From: Spinellus fusiger
Taxonomy: Eukaryota; Mucoromycota; Mucoromycetes; Mucorales; Phycomycetaceae
Direction: 5' to 3'
Assembly (NCBI GenBank): GCA_025094145.1
Contig: JALLLS010000001.1
Span: forward strand, 496,001 to 560,000
DNA: 64,000 nucleotides
Made by a program: the position numbers and the translations under genes. This document shows positions 43,348 to 55,629 of this stretch, piece by piece. Numbering within the stretch: position 1 is the first letter of the stretch; the number at the start of each line of letters is the position of its first letter. The notes beneath the pieces were generated by a model. The model was given only the letters and a program-made list of their open reading frames with translations. It made no database searches and was not told the origin of the DNA.

Positions 43348-45159
43348 TGCCAATCCACACACCCTGCGTTATTTGCCACCCTTATTTTGTTTGCGTATTT
43401 ACTCATACTTTGTGTTACTGATGTCATACACGTGAGAAGCACTTACTTGTATTCCATCACTGCAGTATTTAATGTCCGCATAAAACTCATTGCATGTGTT
43501 GGGTCACACAGAATAAGATGAAACAGGATGAGCGAATCATCATCATGCATACAGTCCATGAGAGAAATAGAAATGTAGTCACCATGGCAATAAATGTAAC
43601 GTCAGTCAGTCCCTGTGGATACTTTGGGCGTATCTCTTAACAACACGCCTAAGGAAACACCACTATGATGTGGCTCTCTGGGTTTGAATTATGGAAATAG
43701 AGTAAGACAACAAGTATGAACTACCAGTGTGCATAAAAGCCACTACACATTCTACCGTGGAATTGGATCCATCAAGGTGAAAAGTCTTCTCCTGTTAAAG
43801 AAATGTTTGAATTTGAATCTATATTCCATATAGGATAATAAAATAGAAATAATAATAATAGAAAATAACAAGACACAAAAAAGTTGCATGATTTGTATTG
43901 AATGCAAAAACATTAAGGGAATGGTCAATGACTTGTGCACGGCCCTCGAGAGACAATTGATTTGATTTTCTCCACTATTTCTTTTGTAGATTTGGTTGAT
44001 CTATGAAAATATACTCTCACTCCACTTTGTATACATCCATTTCTAGTATCATCTCATGGGTACACTGGTATCCAATCTAAAAAAAAAAGGCAGTTAAACC
44101 ACTTTTTTTTTCTTTTTTTCTTTTTCTTTTACACAATAGCATTGAATTCTATCTCATTTTATTGTAATGTATTGCACTTTTGTAGGATGGAATTTTGAGC
44201 CTGTGCGTCTAGATAAATGATAGAGTTGGGAGCAATTTTATAGAAAAAGATAAAGCTATTCTTTATACAGAAAACATGCTAAAGAGCATTATTCCTACAA
44301 TAGATTGGATGAACAGAGACTAAGGGGAAATAGCGTGGAAGATGAACTCTAGGTGATATAAGATAGTTAAAAGGTCAAAAGTAACGTAACTCTATGCAGG
44401 AAATCTTATATGTAGTATGAAGAATGTTGATGCTATCACTGATCCATGCAAAATTAAACTCAACAGTATCTAGCTATCATCGTCATTTTTGTTCTCATCC
44501 TTTATAAAGAGGGATGAGAAATAGAATAAATAGCGTTTTGTAGCTTTTATGTAACTCAACTACATTTTATCAAGAGAAACAGCTGAGATTTTCCATGTAA
44601 CTATAGATTCTCATTCCTCAGGGAGAGGTGAAGGAGAAGAGAGGGGGTCACTGCTTCCATTAGCTTGGGTTGAGGCAGATACAGTGTGGTTAATAAGTAC
44701 CAAAAATGGAAAAATAGGGACCCTGAAGAGACACGAGTAGACTAAGAAAAGCATGAAGCAGTAGTAAAGCATTAATTAATCAAATTTCACAAAGCAAGAA
44801 ATGTAAGGGGGACTAGTTCGTCTCTATATTTCATTAATCTACTCTCAATAAACACTTAAACTAAGTGGCATGCACACTCTTATCAGTCTGTTGCCATTAA
44901 AAAACATCACATTTATATATACATATATACACATATACATATATACACACAGATATATATACATATATACACACAGATATATATATATATATATACACAC
45001 ACATCTGTATAGGTACACCTATATAGGCACATAGGTATAAACACATAGACAAATAACCACATTCACACATATATAAACATATATATATATATATTCGATT
45101 AAACATCTATCCTAAATCTATTTCAGTCCTACAGTGTTCTTAGCGTATTCTTAAGAAAG
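43348..45159. other. Long intergenic region with AT dinucleotide array
   Basis: Upstream region of the NDT80-like gene (43348-43600 is less AT-rich and may hold 5' UTR exons), then AT-rich sequence. At 44917-45095 there is a (TATATACA)n / (ATAC)n array. The last part is the promoter of the RING-RRM gene. Apart from the doubtful exon at 44621-44728, no gene is seen. Confidence 0.4.
44621..44728 (-). other. Possible terminal exon fragment
   Basis: After an acceptor-like CTTCAG the minus strand reads VPIFPFLVLINHTVSASTQ, then a Ser/Pro-rich tail (GSSDPLSSPSPLPEE) and TGA. Composition is coding-like, but no upstream exon was found. Confidence 0.2.
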
Positions 45160-47755
45160 ATGTATGATACAGGTAGGCTTCAACTTACAGCTGTCATTTA
45201 TCAAGTATCTAAAAAAACACCTAATGCTAAATAGAAGACCTTCAATTAACCGATTATATTCACCCTACCAGTGGATATGTAGAAGAAACACAAGATAAAC
45301 TCTCATCACACGAGCCTTTGTTTACAAGTGCTGAAGCACCTTCAAGTCATAATATTCCCAGTACTTTGTTTGATTCTTCAGACGATGAGACTATACCAAA
45401 AGATTGGCTTGAATCTACAAATCAATTTCGTAAACATTCTGTAGCTGCTGACGGTGCAGACTTTTCATCTATTTTCACCACAACAGCAACGACACCTTTT
45501 GCAGCTCCCTCCACAATGTCTAATGCTATGGATGGCACTAGCCCTTGGCGTCGTCTATCAGCTCCTAACACGGCCCAGAATGAAACGTGCAGTTTATGTC
45601 TTTGCCAAAAGTCAAACATATTAGCACCTCGTCAAAACTGTGGCCACATCATCTGTCAGTCATGTCTTTCTACAGTGCCCTATTCATTATTTCTTCATTC
45701 AGCATGTCCAGTGTGTTCTAACCGTACACAGGTAATAGAGAATTCAATTATATTTTGTTTCTATTTCAAGTTTCTTATTCTATTGTCTGATATAGAAAGA
45801 CACCACCAAACACTACCAAACACTATCCGAAGCTTCTCACCCTGTAGCCAATGTCTTGTCGTTTAAACAGCAGCAATCAAAAGTCTTTCCTCAAAAATCC
45901 ATAATAGAGACAGCCCAACCCACAGCTCTTTTGTCCTCGATAGTTCCTAATTATCCCTCACCTTTACCATTACCTGTCTCTGTTACTACTCCCACTTCCA
46001 CAGTTACATCTACATCTACACCCAGTGATTTACTAGCTACATCTTATAGCTATCCCTGCCTAAAATTATCTAATGTAAGTCAATATCCATCTCTTTAACG
46101 TTTAACATTTATCTTTATAGATTCCCTGGGACGTATCTCAAAATGATATTCGTGCTTTCTTCTGCCAATGCCGCATGCCATCCCCTTCAGTATATGCTCA
46201 GTCCATTCACGTAAGACAATCTACCAAGAAAAAAGCGCTGATTATTATTTTCTTATTTATCTACTAGATCATGATGGACCGTACTACTGGGAAGACCCTG
46301 TCAGATGCCTATATTGAATTCGCCACAGTTGTGGATCTTAGACGAGCCATTGAAACTCGAAATCAAAAACCTCTCAAAGGGAGAATTGTAACAGCTACCG
46401 AGTGTACTCAAGATGAGCTGCTGTCAATTGTGTTTTCAAAATGGCGAGGCAAATTCTGTGGTATTTCTGCCATTCCACCTGCCTCAGATGTAGTCAAGTC
46501 CATGTCTACTGCAGCAGGTGGAGGGGGTGTCAATTGCCCTCCCTTTATTACCAGAGAAGAAATCAATTCCTTGCTTGTTGTATGTAAAAATTACAAGGTA
46601 AACATCTTTTTTTTATATTTATTTTTTCATGAAAAAGTATAATAGTGATATTTACTGACTTAATATTAGCTTCACTTCTCGCGTAAATGTGCAGAGCGAC
46701 CTTTTGAGAACATTATCAGCGTTATAACAAAGTACCCATGGCATCAATCCTATCTGATTTCAACTATGCATAGAGATCATATATTTGAAATGCTTAAACT
46801 ATCTATTGGTAAGAATCCATGACATACCATGTATTAACTGTGTTATTGATAGAGTCTTTACGCACACATCTCTCTAAAGACTATGTTCATATTGATTCAT
46901 CTTTGCTTGAAAGAGTGACACGCACAGGCCTCATGTGCCCTGCTTTTACAGAGCGCCAGAAGTTGACTTTACTACAAAATGCTCGTATAGAGTGTCCTGC
47001 AGATATTTACCATCTTGTATGGCCAGCTATTAAAAACACAATCGCCCCCAGTCTCTCTACCTCTTCGACTCCTCTTTACAATACCCCTACAACTGAAGGC
47101 TTCTCGAACTATACGACTCAACCACCCTTACCAGTTGAACAATATGATTATTTTTCTATTAAGCCTCGTCCACCTCACTCCCAGCAACAAATAATGCAAG
47201 AAAGCCGGGTATGGGGATTGATATATTGCCTGTTCCATTGACTAATATTATGTATAGACACTTTTGGCACGCTCCAAATCTGCATTTGAATCTACTTCCA
47301 TCCCTTTTATAACTGATATTAAAGCATCTCAAGAAGCACATTCTTTATTAACCCGGCCTTTTTATGCGGCTACCCCCTCTATGAGAGATAATTCTGTATG
47401 GCCAGACGACTCGGTCTCAAACAAAAACGATGGTCTTATTGCCTTTCTATCCGATTTTAAGCAACTCTGTCGAACTACCATAGATGAATACCCATCCCTG
47501 TTTGCAGATCCGCCTAAAAACACAACCTGTGAATCTCACGAACCGGCAGAAAAACGAGCTTCTGGACTTGAAGAAAAGGTGCCTGTTAAATCTGTTCGTC
47601 TTTCGCCCTGGGCAACTACGTACAAACCAAACATTACAGGCGATCTGTGGAAAGAACAGGAGTCTTCCGTCAACGTATCCTCCGAGAATTCTGGATCTTC
47701 TGCTCTAGAGGAACGTTGTGATAAAGAAATCTCTTCCAGCAGTCTGAAGGTCTAA
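45160..47755 (+). CDS. RING finger plus RRM protein
   Basis: Eight exons (45160-45172, 45235-45731, 45796-46074, 46121-46210, 46268-46597, 46670-46808, 46853-47208, 47258-47755) join to 733 residues. The 13-nt first exon (ATG TAT GAT ACA G) was chosen because it joins in phase to a frame that otherwise lacks an ATG. A C3HC4-type RING lies near residues 124-167 (CSLCLCQKSN, CGHIICQSC, CPVCSNRTQ). After a Ser/Thr/Pro-rich linker comes an RNA-recognition motif (IPWDVSQNDIRAFFCQ, MDRTTGKTLSDAYIEFATV, LRRAIETRNQKPLKGRIV). The C-terminal third is partly helical (CAERPFENIISVITKYPWH) then disordered. The pairing suggests an RNA-binding ubiquitin ligase. No named orthologue was recognised. It converges with MEU1 at a gap of 238 bp. 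Confidence 0.8.
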
Positions 47756-47993
47756 AAATAGGCTTTTTCTTTCCTTTTCCTTGAATAATTTGTTTTTCTT
47801 ATAATACTTACTTTTTTATACCCATTTTAAACTCTTCAAAGGGGAAAAAAGCAAAAAAAAAAAAAGCCATTTAGCAGAGCTTAATGGCCGTAGAAGAGAG
47901 TTAATATGATCTATTGCTACTATTTTCTTTTCGTACAATGTTTACAAGAATATGTTTATTCGTTTCAATAATAATAAAAACAAACACAGAGTT

Positions 47994-48948
47994 TTAATAG
48001 TATCCAGGCAAAATATAGTTTAATTTTTCTACTGTCTCAGGGTTTCTCTTCTCCTTGGCAGTCATACCGGCAAACTTCATGGTGCCCTTGAAACAGGGCT
48101 TTAATGTGTTCTCACGTACTGCCTTGTCAAGGTCAGGTAAAACAGCAGTCAACAACCGCTTGGCATTGGCACCATTGTTGACCATGTTCTGCATAACAGT
48201 CTCTACAGTTACACTCTCCTCATCAATGCGCCAGCAATCGTAGTCTGTAGACATGCATACGAGTTGGTAAGCAATCTCAGCCTCACGCGCTAATTTAGCC
48301 TCAGGCAAAGCAGACATGTTGATAATGTCACCTCCCCAAGCACGGTACATATGAGATTCAGCACGTGTAGAGAAAGCAGGTCCTTCCATGCACACAGCAG
48401 TTTTGTTCTTGTGGATTTTGCTGTTGAAATCTAATACATCCTTGTGAGAAGAAATAAGGTCTGCGATGCCAGCATGGAAAGGCTCAGCAAATCCAGTGTG
48501 TGCGACAACACCTCCACCAAAGAATGTATTTGTTTCACGATCACGCGTACGATCAATCAGTTGGTCAGGAAGAACAAAGTCACAGGGAGGGATTTCTTCA
48601 CGCAAAGAACCAACAGCAGAGAAGGCAAGAATAGCTTCAACGCCAAGGTGCTTAAGGGCAGCAATGTTGGCTCGGACAGGCACTTCGGAAGGCAGCAGAT
48701 AGTGGCCACGACCATGGCGAGCTAGAAATGCAATCTTGGTGCCACTGGGAAGCTTGGAGATAATAATCTTATCACTGGCAAAACCCCATGGCTTTTTAAA
48801 TGAATTAGCTTTCCATGTGATTTTGTTTATTTTTATTAATTCAGCTCACTGTTTCAGGATTGACTTCAGCGACAAACTCAAGTTCTTCAAGGTTATAGAG
48901 ACCAGAACCGCCAATAACAGCAATCTTAACGTCGTGTTGTTCGGACAT
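47994..48948 (-). CDS. MEU1: S-methyl-5'-thioadenosine phosphorylase
   Basis: Two exons (48850-48948 and 47994-48791) give 298 residues. Motifs: KIAVIGGSGLY (phosphate loop), FLARHGRGHYLLPSEVPVRANI, AILAFSAVGSLREEI, FVLPDQLIDRTRDRETNTFFGG, CMEGPAFSTRAESHMYRAWGG, IINMSALPEAKLAREAEI and MSTDYDCW. These identify the MTAP/MEU1 branch of purine nucleoside phosphorylases, which splits methylthioadenosine into adenine and methylthioribose-1-phosphate in the methionine salvage pathway, feeding polyamine and sulfur metabolism. Length and motif order agree with yeast and human enzymes (280-340 residues). The intron of 58 bp has a GTGAGC donor. The gene appears intact. Confidence 0.93.
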
Positions 48949-49067
48949 GTTTGAAGGATAGAAAGATTTCTTCGAGAGAAAATAAATTTATATAAAAACG
49001 ATCACTAAAACTCTACAGCCAATGGTAATGCACAATATATTATCACGTGACAAATGCACAATATCTA

Positions 49068-49287
49068 CACACCAGGAGATTTTTCTGGCCTTTAAGCGGT
49101 GATATCTCCTTCCTGTTACGTCACAATAAAAAAGTTCCTTTTTATGGAACAATGATTAAAATCAAAAGGTTTGCAAGTATCTAAATTATTATTTCTTTTT
49201 GTAGTCTACCTCAATATCAAATTGTATTATCAATAGAATATATTGCTTATGAACAGCATTGCTTATTGTAATGGTATAGATAATACT
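49068..49287 (+). mobile_element. CACTA/Plavaka-like left end, truncated (copy E)
   Basis: CACACCAGGAGATTTTTCTG and the next 200 bp match the left subterminal region of the family. The match ends exactly at the TA where a Tc1-type element begins (49287-49288), and the remainder of the CACTA copy is not present beyond that element. It lies about 120 bp from the start of MEU1, so it may overlap the MEU1 promoter. Confidence 0.75.
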
Positions 49288-49288
49288 A

Positions 49289-50631
49289 CAGTCACACACA
49301 ATTGAATTTAATACTTGCCTAAATTTTAATAAAAAAAAAATACTTTTTTTTTTGCATAATACTCTTATTCTTTCCAAATAGTGTTAAACCAACATAACAT
49401 GTCAGATAAATTTTCAGAAACACACACTCGTGGAGAATATAACAAAGCAGAAGATAAAAAGCTATGGGGCATTTATTACCTGTTGAAGGCTGGATTAAAA
49501 TTGACTGTCATCGCAAACGTAGTTGAGATGAAAAAGCCCATAGTTCAAAATAGTATCAGAAACATCAAAGAATGTGGGTCACCATTGCGTTTAAAGAGTC
49601 ATGGAAAACCTAAGAAAGCCAGTGATAATGATTTTAGACAACTGGAAAAGGTCATTAGAGAGGACCCATTTGCCTCATATAATCAGTTGAAATTGGAAAT
49701 GTTGAAGATTCAGGTGGATGTGTGTAGAAACACCATTATCAGTTACTTCAATCAGCCAGGGTTCGGATATTTTTCTTCAGCTCACAAGCCAGCCTTAAAT
49801 GAAAAACACAAAGAGAAACGGCTTCGTTGGGCTAAAGAACATGTCAATTGGACAAACGACCAGTGGAAAGGCGTCGTCTGGTCTGATGAGTCGAGGTACA
49901 CCGTAAAAGAGAAAAATAAAGATGCCTGTGTCATCAGAAAAGTTGGAGAAAGGTATGATCCTAATCATAGTGTTCCAACAATAAAGTTTGGTGGCGATGG
50001 GGTTGTGCTTTGGAGCTGTTTTTGGGCGAGCGGATTTGGCCCATGAGTCTTTGTTGATAGCACTGTAAAACAAGACAAATATATCAAGATTTTGGGTGGT
50101 GAGTTCCATTCTTGGTTCATGGGATTGCATCAGAAAGAGGATAGGGAGTCTCTGTTACAAGAAGATGGTGCTAGTTGTCATACTGGGGCCTATGCCAGAG
50201 GGTGGAAAGAGACACATCAGATTAGGAACTTTGAGTACTGGCCCGCACAAAGTCCTGAATTGAGCCCAATTAAACACGTCTGGTGGGCTATAGAAAGACG
50301 AATTGAAGAAAGAAGGGTATCTATTACCAATGTTGAATGTTTGAATATTCTACTTGCAGAGGAGTGGGAGAGGGTTGGTGTTGAACTTGCACAAAGATGA
50401 GTTCTGAGTATGGCAGATAGATGTCAGGCTGTAATTGATGCCAAGGGAGGCCATACAAAATATTAGCTATATTATTATTATTTTCTATAATTAAAGATAT
50501 TAAGCTTTGGTGTGTGAAAGTTTGAAGCTTCTATATCAAATGTGGAGTGTTTTATCTAATGTTGAACATATCCTATATATTTCGTCCTGAAATTTATTTT
50601 CAAAAGTATTATTTTCAATTGGGTGTGACTG
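49289..50631 (+). mobile_element. Tc1/mariner element with TA target duplication
   Basis: 1343 bp with terminal inverted repeats CAGTCACAC(A/C)CAATTGAA at both ends, flanked by TA (49287-49288 and 50632-50633). It is inserted into a CACTA left end. The related element at 7368-8575 is much more decayed. The single coding sequence carries a stop and an altered catalytic position, so it is probably dead but young. Confidence 0.88.
49399..50400 (+). pseudogene. Tc1-type transposase with stop codon and Glu-to-Lys change
   Basis: From MSDKFSETHTRGEYNKAEDK the frame runs through an HTH-like N-terminal region, VIREDPFASYNQLKL and NWTNDQWKGVVWSDESRY (first catalytic Asp) to GGDGVVLWSCFWASGFGP, where TGA (50044-50046) interrupts. 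The same frame continues with VFVDSTVKQD, LLQEDGASCHTG (second Asp) and WPAQSPELSPIKHVWWAIE. In Tc1 transposases the last motif is NPIEN(L/V)W, whose Glu completes the triad; here it reads Lys. Two independent lesions make activity unlikely. The rest of the frame is well preserved. Confidence 0.83.
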
Positions 50632-50633
50632 TA

Positions 50634-51411
50634 TGCATATGCATAAAGATAAAACCTCAGGCTTTGTCATTCAATATCAGGTGAAAATTATTCAGTTTTG
50701 TAACCAATGGGTTTGAAGAAAGTAGAATAAAAAGAGATGTAACTGAAAAACAGGTGACGTTCTGCTTATTTTTCTGGAGGGTCAAAACTTCGTTTTTCTC
50801 AGCGAAAACATTGTCTGGTGTGGTGATAGCCATGAATGCCCATCAGAGGCTTGGGTACCAATAAGACGTAGGAAGGTCCGTATTAAAATAAGTAGTCATA
50901 ACAAGAACCACATTCTCTTAAAGTCATGGCGTGTATATAGCGTATCATAGACTTCTCTAATAAACATCGAATTTCCTTGGTATCTTTTGAATCGTATTGT
51001 AGAGGCTAAGCTCGTTCTAAATATCGAAACGAACAGTGCTTCCTATTCTTTCACCCTCTTTCTCTTCTATCACAATCTCCTTTCCCGTCTCTGTAACACC
51101 GTAGGTTACATACACTATTGGTCTTCTGTCGCTATTGTTGATGAACACTCTATAGTCCCTGTCATCACGCTTTCTGAATTAGCAGAAAGACTATTTCGTT
51201 TAGTACATCCCCAATTTCCTCTTTTGTGTGTGGTCTTTGTGTTAGTAGCGGCTCTCTCTCGAGTTCTACACGCTTCTTAGATTTACCACTGCCTTTAATT
51301 ACACTGTTTACAAAATAGTATTATCATCTGAACTGTAATGTTAGCAACGTTATGTCAATAGACTTTTGAAGGTCATGAGAAGGTTGCATTCAATATGGAC
51401 AGAACATAGAA
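50634..51411. other. Spacer with possible decayed coding sequence
   Basis: Coding-like text occurs at about 50819-50945 (GDSHECPSEAWVPIRRRKVR) and 50987-51280 (NRIVEAKLVLNIETNSASYS, SSVAIVDEHSIVPVI, a hydrophobic end), separated by a stop. It may be an old gene or transposon fragment; nothing was recognised. Confidence 0.25.
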
Positions 51412-52558
51412 TACACACCAGGAGATTTTTGGAATATATGAAATGTCTTAAGAATAAAATCACAACATTATTATGATTGGCTAATGTATTTGAAGAGTCT
51501 TTTTTACTGTCTGCCTGTTTTAGCAATGACAATTGACTTTACAATTAAAAAGTATAGAATTGGCTGTAAAGACAAGAGATAGAACAGGAATCACCTCAAA
51601 ATTATAACTCATTCACTGCATTTATTGTTTAACATAGTTTGTTATCCATAAGCCCACAGTATTTTCAGTAGAACACTGCTTGAGAAAGATGTATTACAGA
51701 ACTTATAGAGTTAATTCTAGTGGTCATTGTTCATAAAATAGAACCAATGTCGCTTACATTGAGAACACTATAGCCATTCATTGACTCAATGTTTATAATT
51801 ACTTCAGTAACTATGTTATTGTAACTGGTATTAACAATAGTACTTAATGATAACAAGATATTGGTTCTAATACTGTCTCTTAGGTCCAAGGCAAATAGAG
51901 TTTGAATTGTTTGACTTGTGAGTTTTATGAGTGGAGACTAGTGTATACATCACCAGAATAGAGAAAAAAGATTATTATCTGTTTTGATAATCCCCTCCTT
52001 TTGTTATTTCCCACACTGCACATACAACTTAACACCCAAGTACTCGTCAACATGAGAATAGCTGTGCAAGGTAATGCGCTATTATTAACAAAGAGAAACA
52101 ATAGAAGGAGGTGATAGACACTATCAAGGACTATTCTAGTGATAAAAAGGTAAGCAGTGTCTTCATCTGGGCTTGAGCTCATTGTATTCCACAAGGCACT
52201 CAATGTATTGTTATTAGGCAAGTAAATACTCCTTTCAAATCAGTCTCAGGTGGTCTTCTATACTGTCTAGGGTATCTAGGGTGTATATTTTGTTGCTATG
52301 AGAGAATTCACTTGAGCAGTAGCTATAGTCATACTATAGTATTATCTATACCATTACAATAAACAATGCTATTCATAAGCAATATATTCTATTGATAATA
52401 CAATTTGATATTGAGGTAGACTACAAAAGGAAAGAAGTTTTTCATACTTGCAAACCTTTTGATTTTAATCATTGTTCCATAAAAGGTGATTAATTTGTGT
52501 TAACTTGAAAGGAAGGATATATCACCGCTTAAAAGCCAGAAAAACCTCTTAGTGTGTA
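51412..52558 (-). mobile_element. Non-autonomous CACTA/Plavaka-like element, copy C
   Basis: Ends TACACACCAGGAGATTTTTG (51412) and CCTCTTAGTGTGTA (52545-52558). Internally it carries both subterminal regions of the intact element, including the short ORF at 51925-52221. The core (about 51608-52290) shows no difference by eye from copy D at 55857-56540. No transposase gene. It lies upstream of the P450 gene. Confidence 0.82.
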
Positions 52559-53426
52559 GTCAAAGAAAACAAATATAAGATTAACTCAGAATACCAAATT
52601 TTTAAATTCCAATAGCAAGGTACATAAAAGATTATGTCCGTTTGAGTACAAAGAAAGCAGAGAAAATAGAGTTAACTCTCGTGTCATATAAATTCTTAAT
52701 TTGCTAAATGCAGTTGACAGCAGACATTTCAAATAATTTAATCATTTAAAAAAGAGCTTGACAAACTATCATAATGGATTCAACTACACACCTAAAGACT
52801 ACTCTTTATTCTCTCTTTTATCTGAAGGGTCTGTGTTCTTTTAGCACTTACTATTCTTTGGAATATATACTTATACTTATACTTATACTTATTATTAGTT
52901 TCTACATATATATTTGATTACATGTCTACATTATTTATATTTAATGAATTGTCATACAAAGATCAATGGATCCATCCATGAGTGTTTGATGATTACCAGT
53001 ACTACTTATGTACTACTCTTTTCTTTCGGATTTACTCTTCTTTTTATTACTTTTGAAAGTGATCTATATTTTGAAATTAAGATGAATTTCTTTTATGTAG
53101 ATACATGTTCACCTCTTCTTATTTTATAGCCTGCAGTACTATTTTATAGTTGGGTTGTATTTATTGTCTAGGATACTATAAATATAATGCAGTTGAGTTT
53201 TCTTTTTAAATTGTTTCTTAATACATGACTGATGTATAATAATTAGTAAACAGAATACTTTGCGCCTTAATTAAGTGTGGTTTGCTCTTGGTTACTATCT
53301 TCTATCTAGTTTGTTACACTGACATGGATCAAACTCCCAAGATATATTTAATATGCCGTCTATTGTTTTAATATAAAAATAGGATAAAGTATTTGTTTCC
53401 ATCGCTCTTTAACAATCAGTTGTAAA
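52559..53426. other. P450 upstream region
   Basis: AT-rich, with a tandem ATACTT repeat at 52866-52893. No gene is seen. It should include the P450 promoter. Confidence 0.4.
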
Positions 53427-55526
53427 ATGCCTGATCTAAACCTTTTCTCCTTAAATTCCCGATCTCATATATCAATAACAGGAGCCATAATTTTGGGGTT
53501 GTCATTCTTCGTGTACAATAAGTTCGTTAAAGATGATGAGAAAACTGATGACATCCAAGAGTTACCATCTCCCAGTGGATGTTATCCTATTATTGGTAGG
53601 ATAAGTTGTCTAATTCAATAATGAATACTAAGCATACCTCATTGATAATGATTCTTAGGGCATTTGCCATCACTCGTTCAAGACACAGGAAATACAATCA
53701 ATAAATGGCATGAAGAATTAGGTAAATATATGAAATGTAAAAGAAAACATCTGTCACTAATAAGATCTATACAAACCACTTCAGGCCCTATTCTCCAAAT
53801 AAAAGTTGGAGTTCAAACCTGGGTCTTAGTAAACAATCCTAACCTTGCACATGAGCTATTTTGTACTCAAGGAAAATTCACATCCTCACGTCCAGCTCAT
53901 GCATTCTCGAGGGATATCCATTCTCGAGAAGGAAGGTGATGTGTGATGTTATGTTTATTCTTATTCAATATCACTAACTTTATATGTGGCTTATAGGGGT
54001 GTTATATTTGCACCTATTTCTAAAAAATGGCATAGATCAATGGCATTAGGTATGAAAAAAGAAAAAAAGAAAAAGTACTTTTCATTATATACTTACACAC
54101 CTCCTAGTAATGTTCTTTCTTACACCTAAATTTGTGGATACTTTTACTTCATTTGTGGAGGAAGAATCTGACAGACTTGTCGATTGCTTATTAACAAACA
54201 CAAAAGAGTTTGGAAGCTCCTCTACAGTCGATTGTCTTCATCACGCCTCTTTCAACACTATAATGAATCTTTGTTTTGGCTTTTGGACCGAGTCACCTAC
54301 TGACCCAATAATCAAGACTGTCTTTGAATTCATTTTTCAGCAGGAACAATATGCTGGATTTATGGGTGATATTGGTTCCATCTTTCCTTACCTATCGTGG
54401 GCTTCTACCATCTTTGGTATAAAGAGGGCCCAAGAAAAATTTGTGAAAGAAAAGAGAGATGATTTCTTTGGGGGCTTGATAAAAAATGCAGTTGCTGGAG
54501 ACAGACATTGTGCTGCCAAAATGGCCTACGAAAATAAAGAGAAATACGAATTAAGCGATCAAGATATTTTAGTGCTGATGTGTAAGTTCTTATTTTCTTA
54601 TTGTTATAAAAAGGTTTAAATTTATTTCTCTAATGTGAATGCTAATAACTTTATAGCTGATACTATTACTGCTGGTGCCGAGGCGCCTTCATTAGAATGC
54701 AAGTGGTTTCTAGCCATTGTGTCCCAATACCCAGATGTACAAAAGAAGATTCAAGTAGAAATCGATGAATATATATCCAAAAATGGTAGACTACCAATCT
54801 TCAAGGACCATAGCAGTTTCCCATATCTGTTATCAGTTCAGAGAGAGTGTTTCAGATATAGACCAATCTTTACTTTTATTTTTCCACGCGAGGCCAAGAA
54901 AGAATGTAGGTTTTTGTGAATTCTGTTTGAGATAATAACACACTCTTTACAGTTGAATTCTCTGGCTACCGTATTCCTAAAGACGCCGTTCTTTCTGGAG
55001 GATTATCATCTATGCACTCGAACAAAGAAGTCTTTGAAAATCCAGAAGTGTTTAATCCAGACCGTTACAAAGATACTCTCGGTAATATGACATCTTCTGC
55101 CAATGGTCCTATTGAACAGCGCGATCAATATAACTTTGGCTGGGGAAGGTAATTGTCTATATATGTATTTTAAATACTTTTAGCTTATCAAGTATTATGG
55201 CACTAAATATATATACATATATATTTAATCTAGACGTATGTGTCCTGGTATTTATATGGTATGTGTATAATTTATTATTGCTATATACTATGTAGTTGTA
55301 TTTTTTTTTATCTTCTGACTAATGATATTATGCCTTTTTATTTTTGGGGGAAAAGGCTGAGCTTGAGATGTTCTACTTTCTCACCCGTATTTTTGCCAAA
55401 TGCAATATGGAGCCAGCCATTGATGCAGATGGAAATCCTGTTCACATTGATCTAAGCTCTTTCAATTCAGGTGGTATAAGTCTATCACCGTCTGAACATA
55501 CTTTGAGGTTCACTCCAAGAAACTAG
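53427..55526 (+). CDS. Cytochrome P450 monooxygenase
   Basis: Nine exons (53427-53595, 53659-53721, 53785-53935, 53997-54049, 54108-54581, 54657-54905, 54953-55148, 55234-55258, 55356-55526) give 516 residues with consistent phases. An N-terminal hydrophobic helix (ISITGAIILGLSFFVYNKF) anchors the protein in the ER. LPSPSGCYPIIG is the Pro-rich hinge. The I-helix reads ADTITAGAEAPSLECKW: AGxE is kept but the usual Thr is Ala. ECFRYRP is the K-helix ExxR; FNPDRY the PERF region; FGWGRRMCPG the haem-binding loop with its Cys ligand. It resembles Mucorales P450s of the CYP509 kind, but the family is a guess. Substrate is unknown. The gene lies alone between two CACTA derivatives. Confidence 0.9.
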
Positions 55527-55629
55527 TTAGACCTGAATATTAATCCAATATTAATTATTTTCAAAATACATATATCCTTAGCCTTCGGATTTAGAAAGAG
55601 ATCAGTTAAGATTTACTTACTTGCAGATC

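Noticed and set aside
43348..43600. Extra upstream coding exon for the NDT80-like gene
   Set aside because: A short frame exists near 43455-43495, but no in-phase join to the supported first exon was found; 5' UTR is more likely.
44917..45106. Open frame through the AT/AC dinucleotide array
   Set aside because: It is a translation of a simple repeat, rich in Ile/Tyr/Val/Cys; no gene.
13568..50400. In-frame TGA codons in several transposases, and no host gene here ending in TGA, suggesting TGA might be read as an amino acid
   Set aside because: Only about a dozen host stop codons can be counted, TAG and TAA also interrupt the transposases, and LINE ORF2 and the doubtful exon end in TGA. Ordinary decay explains the pattern.
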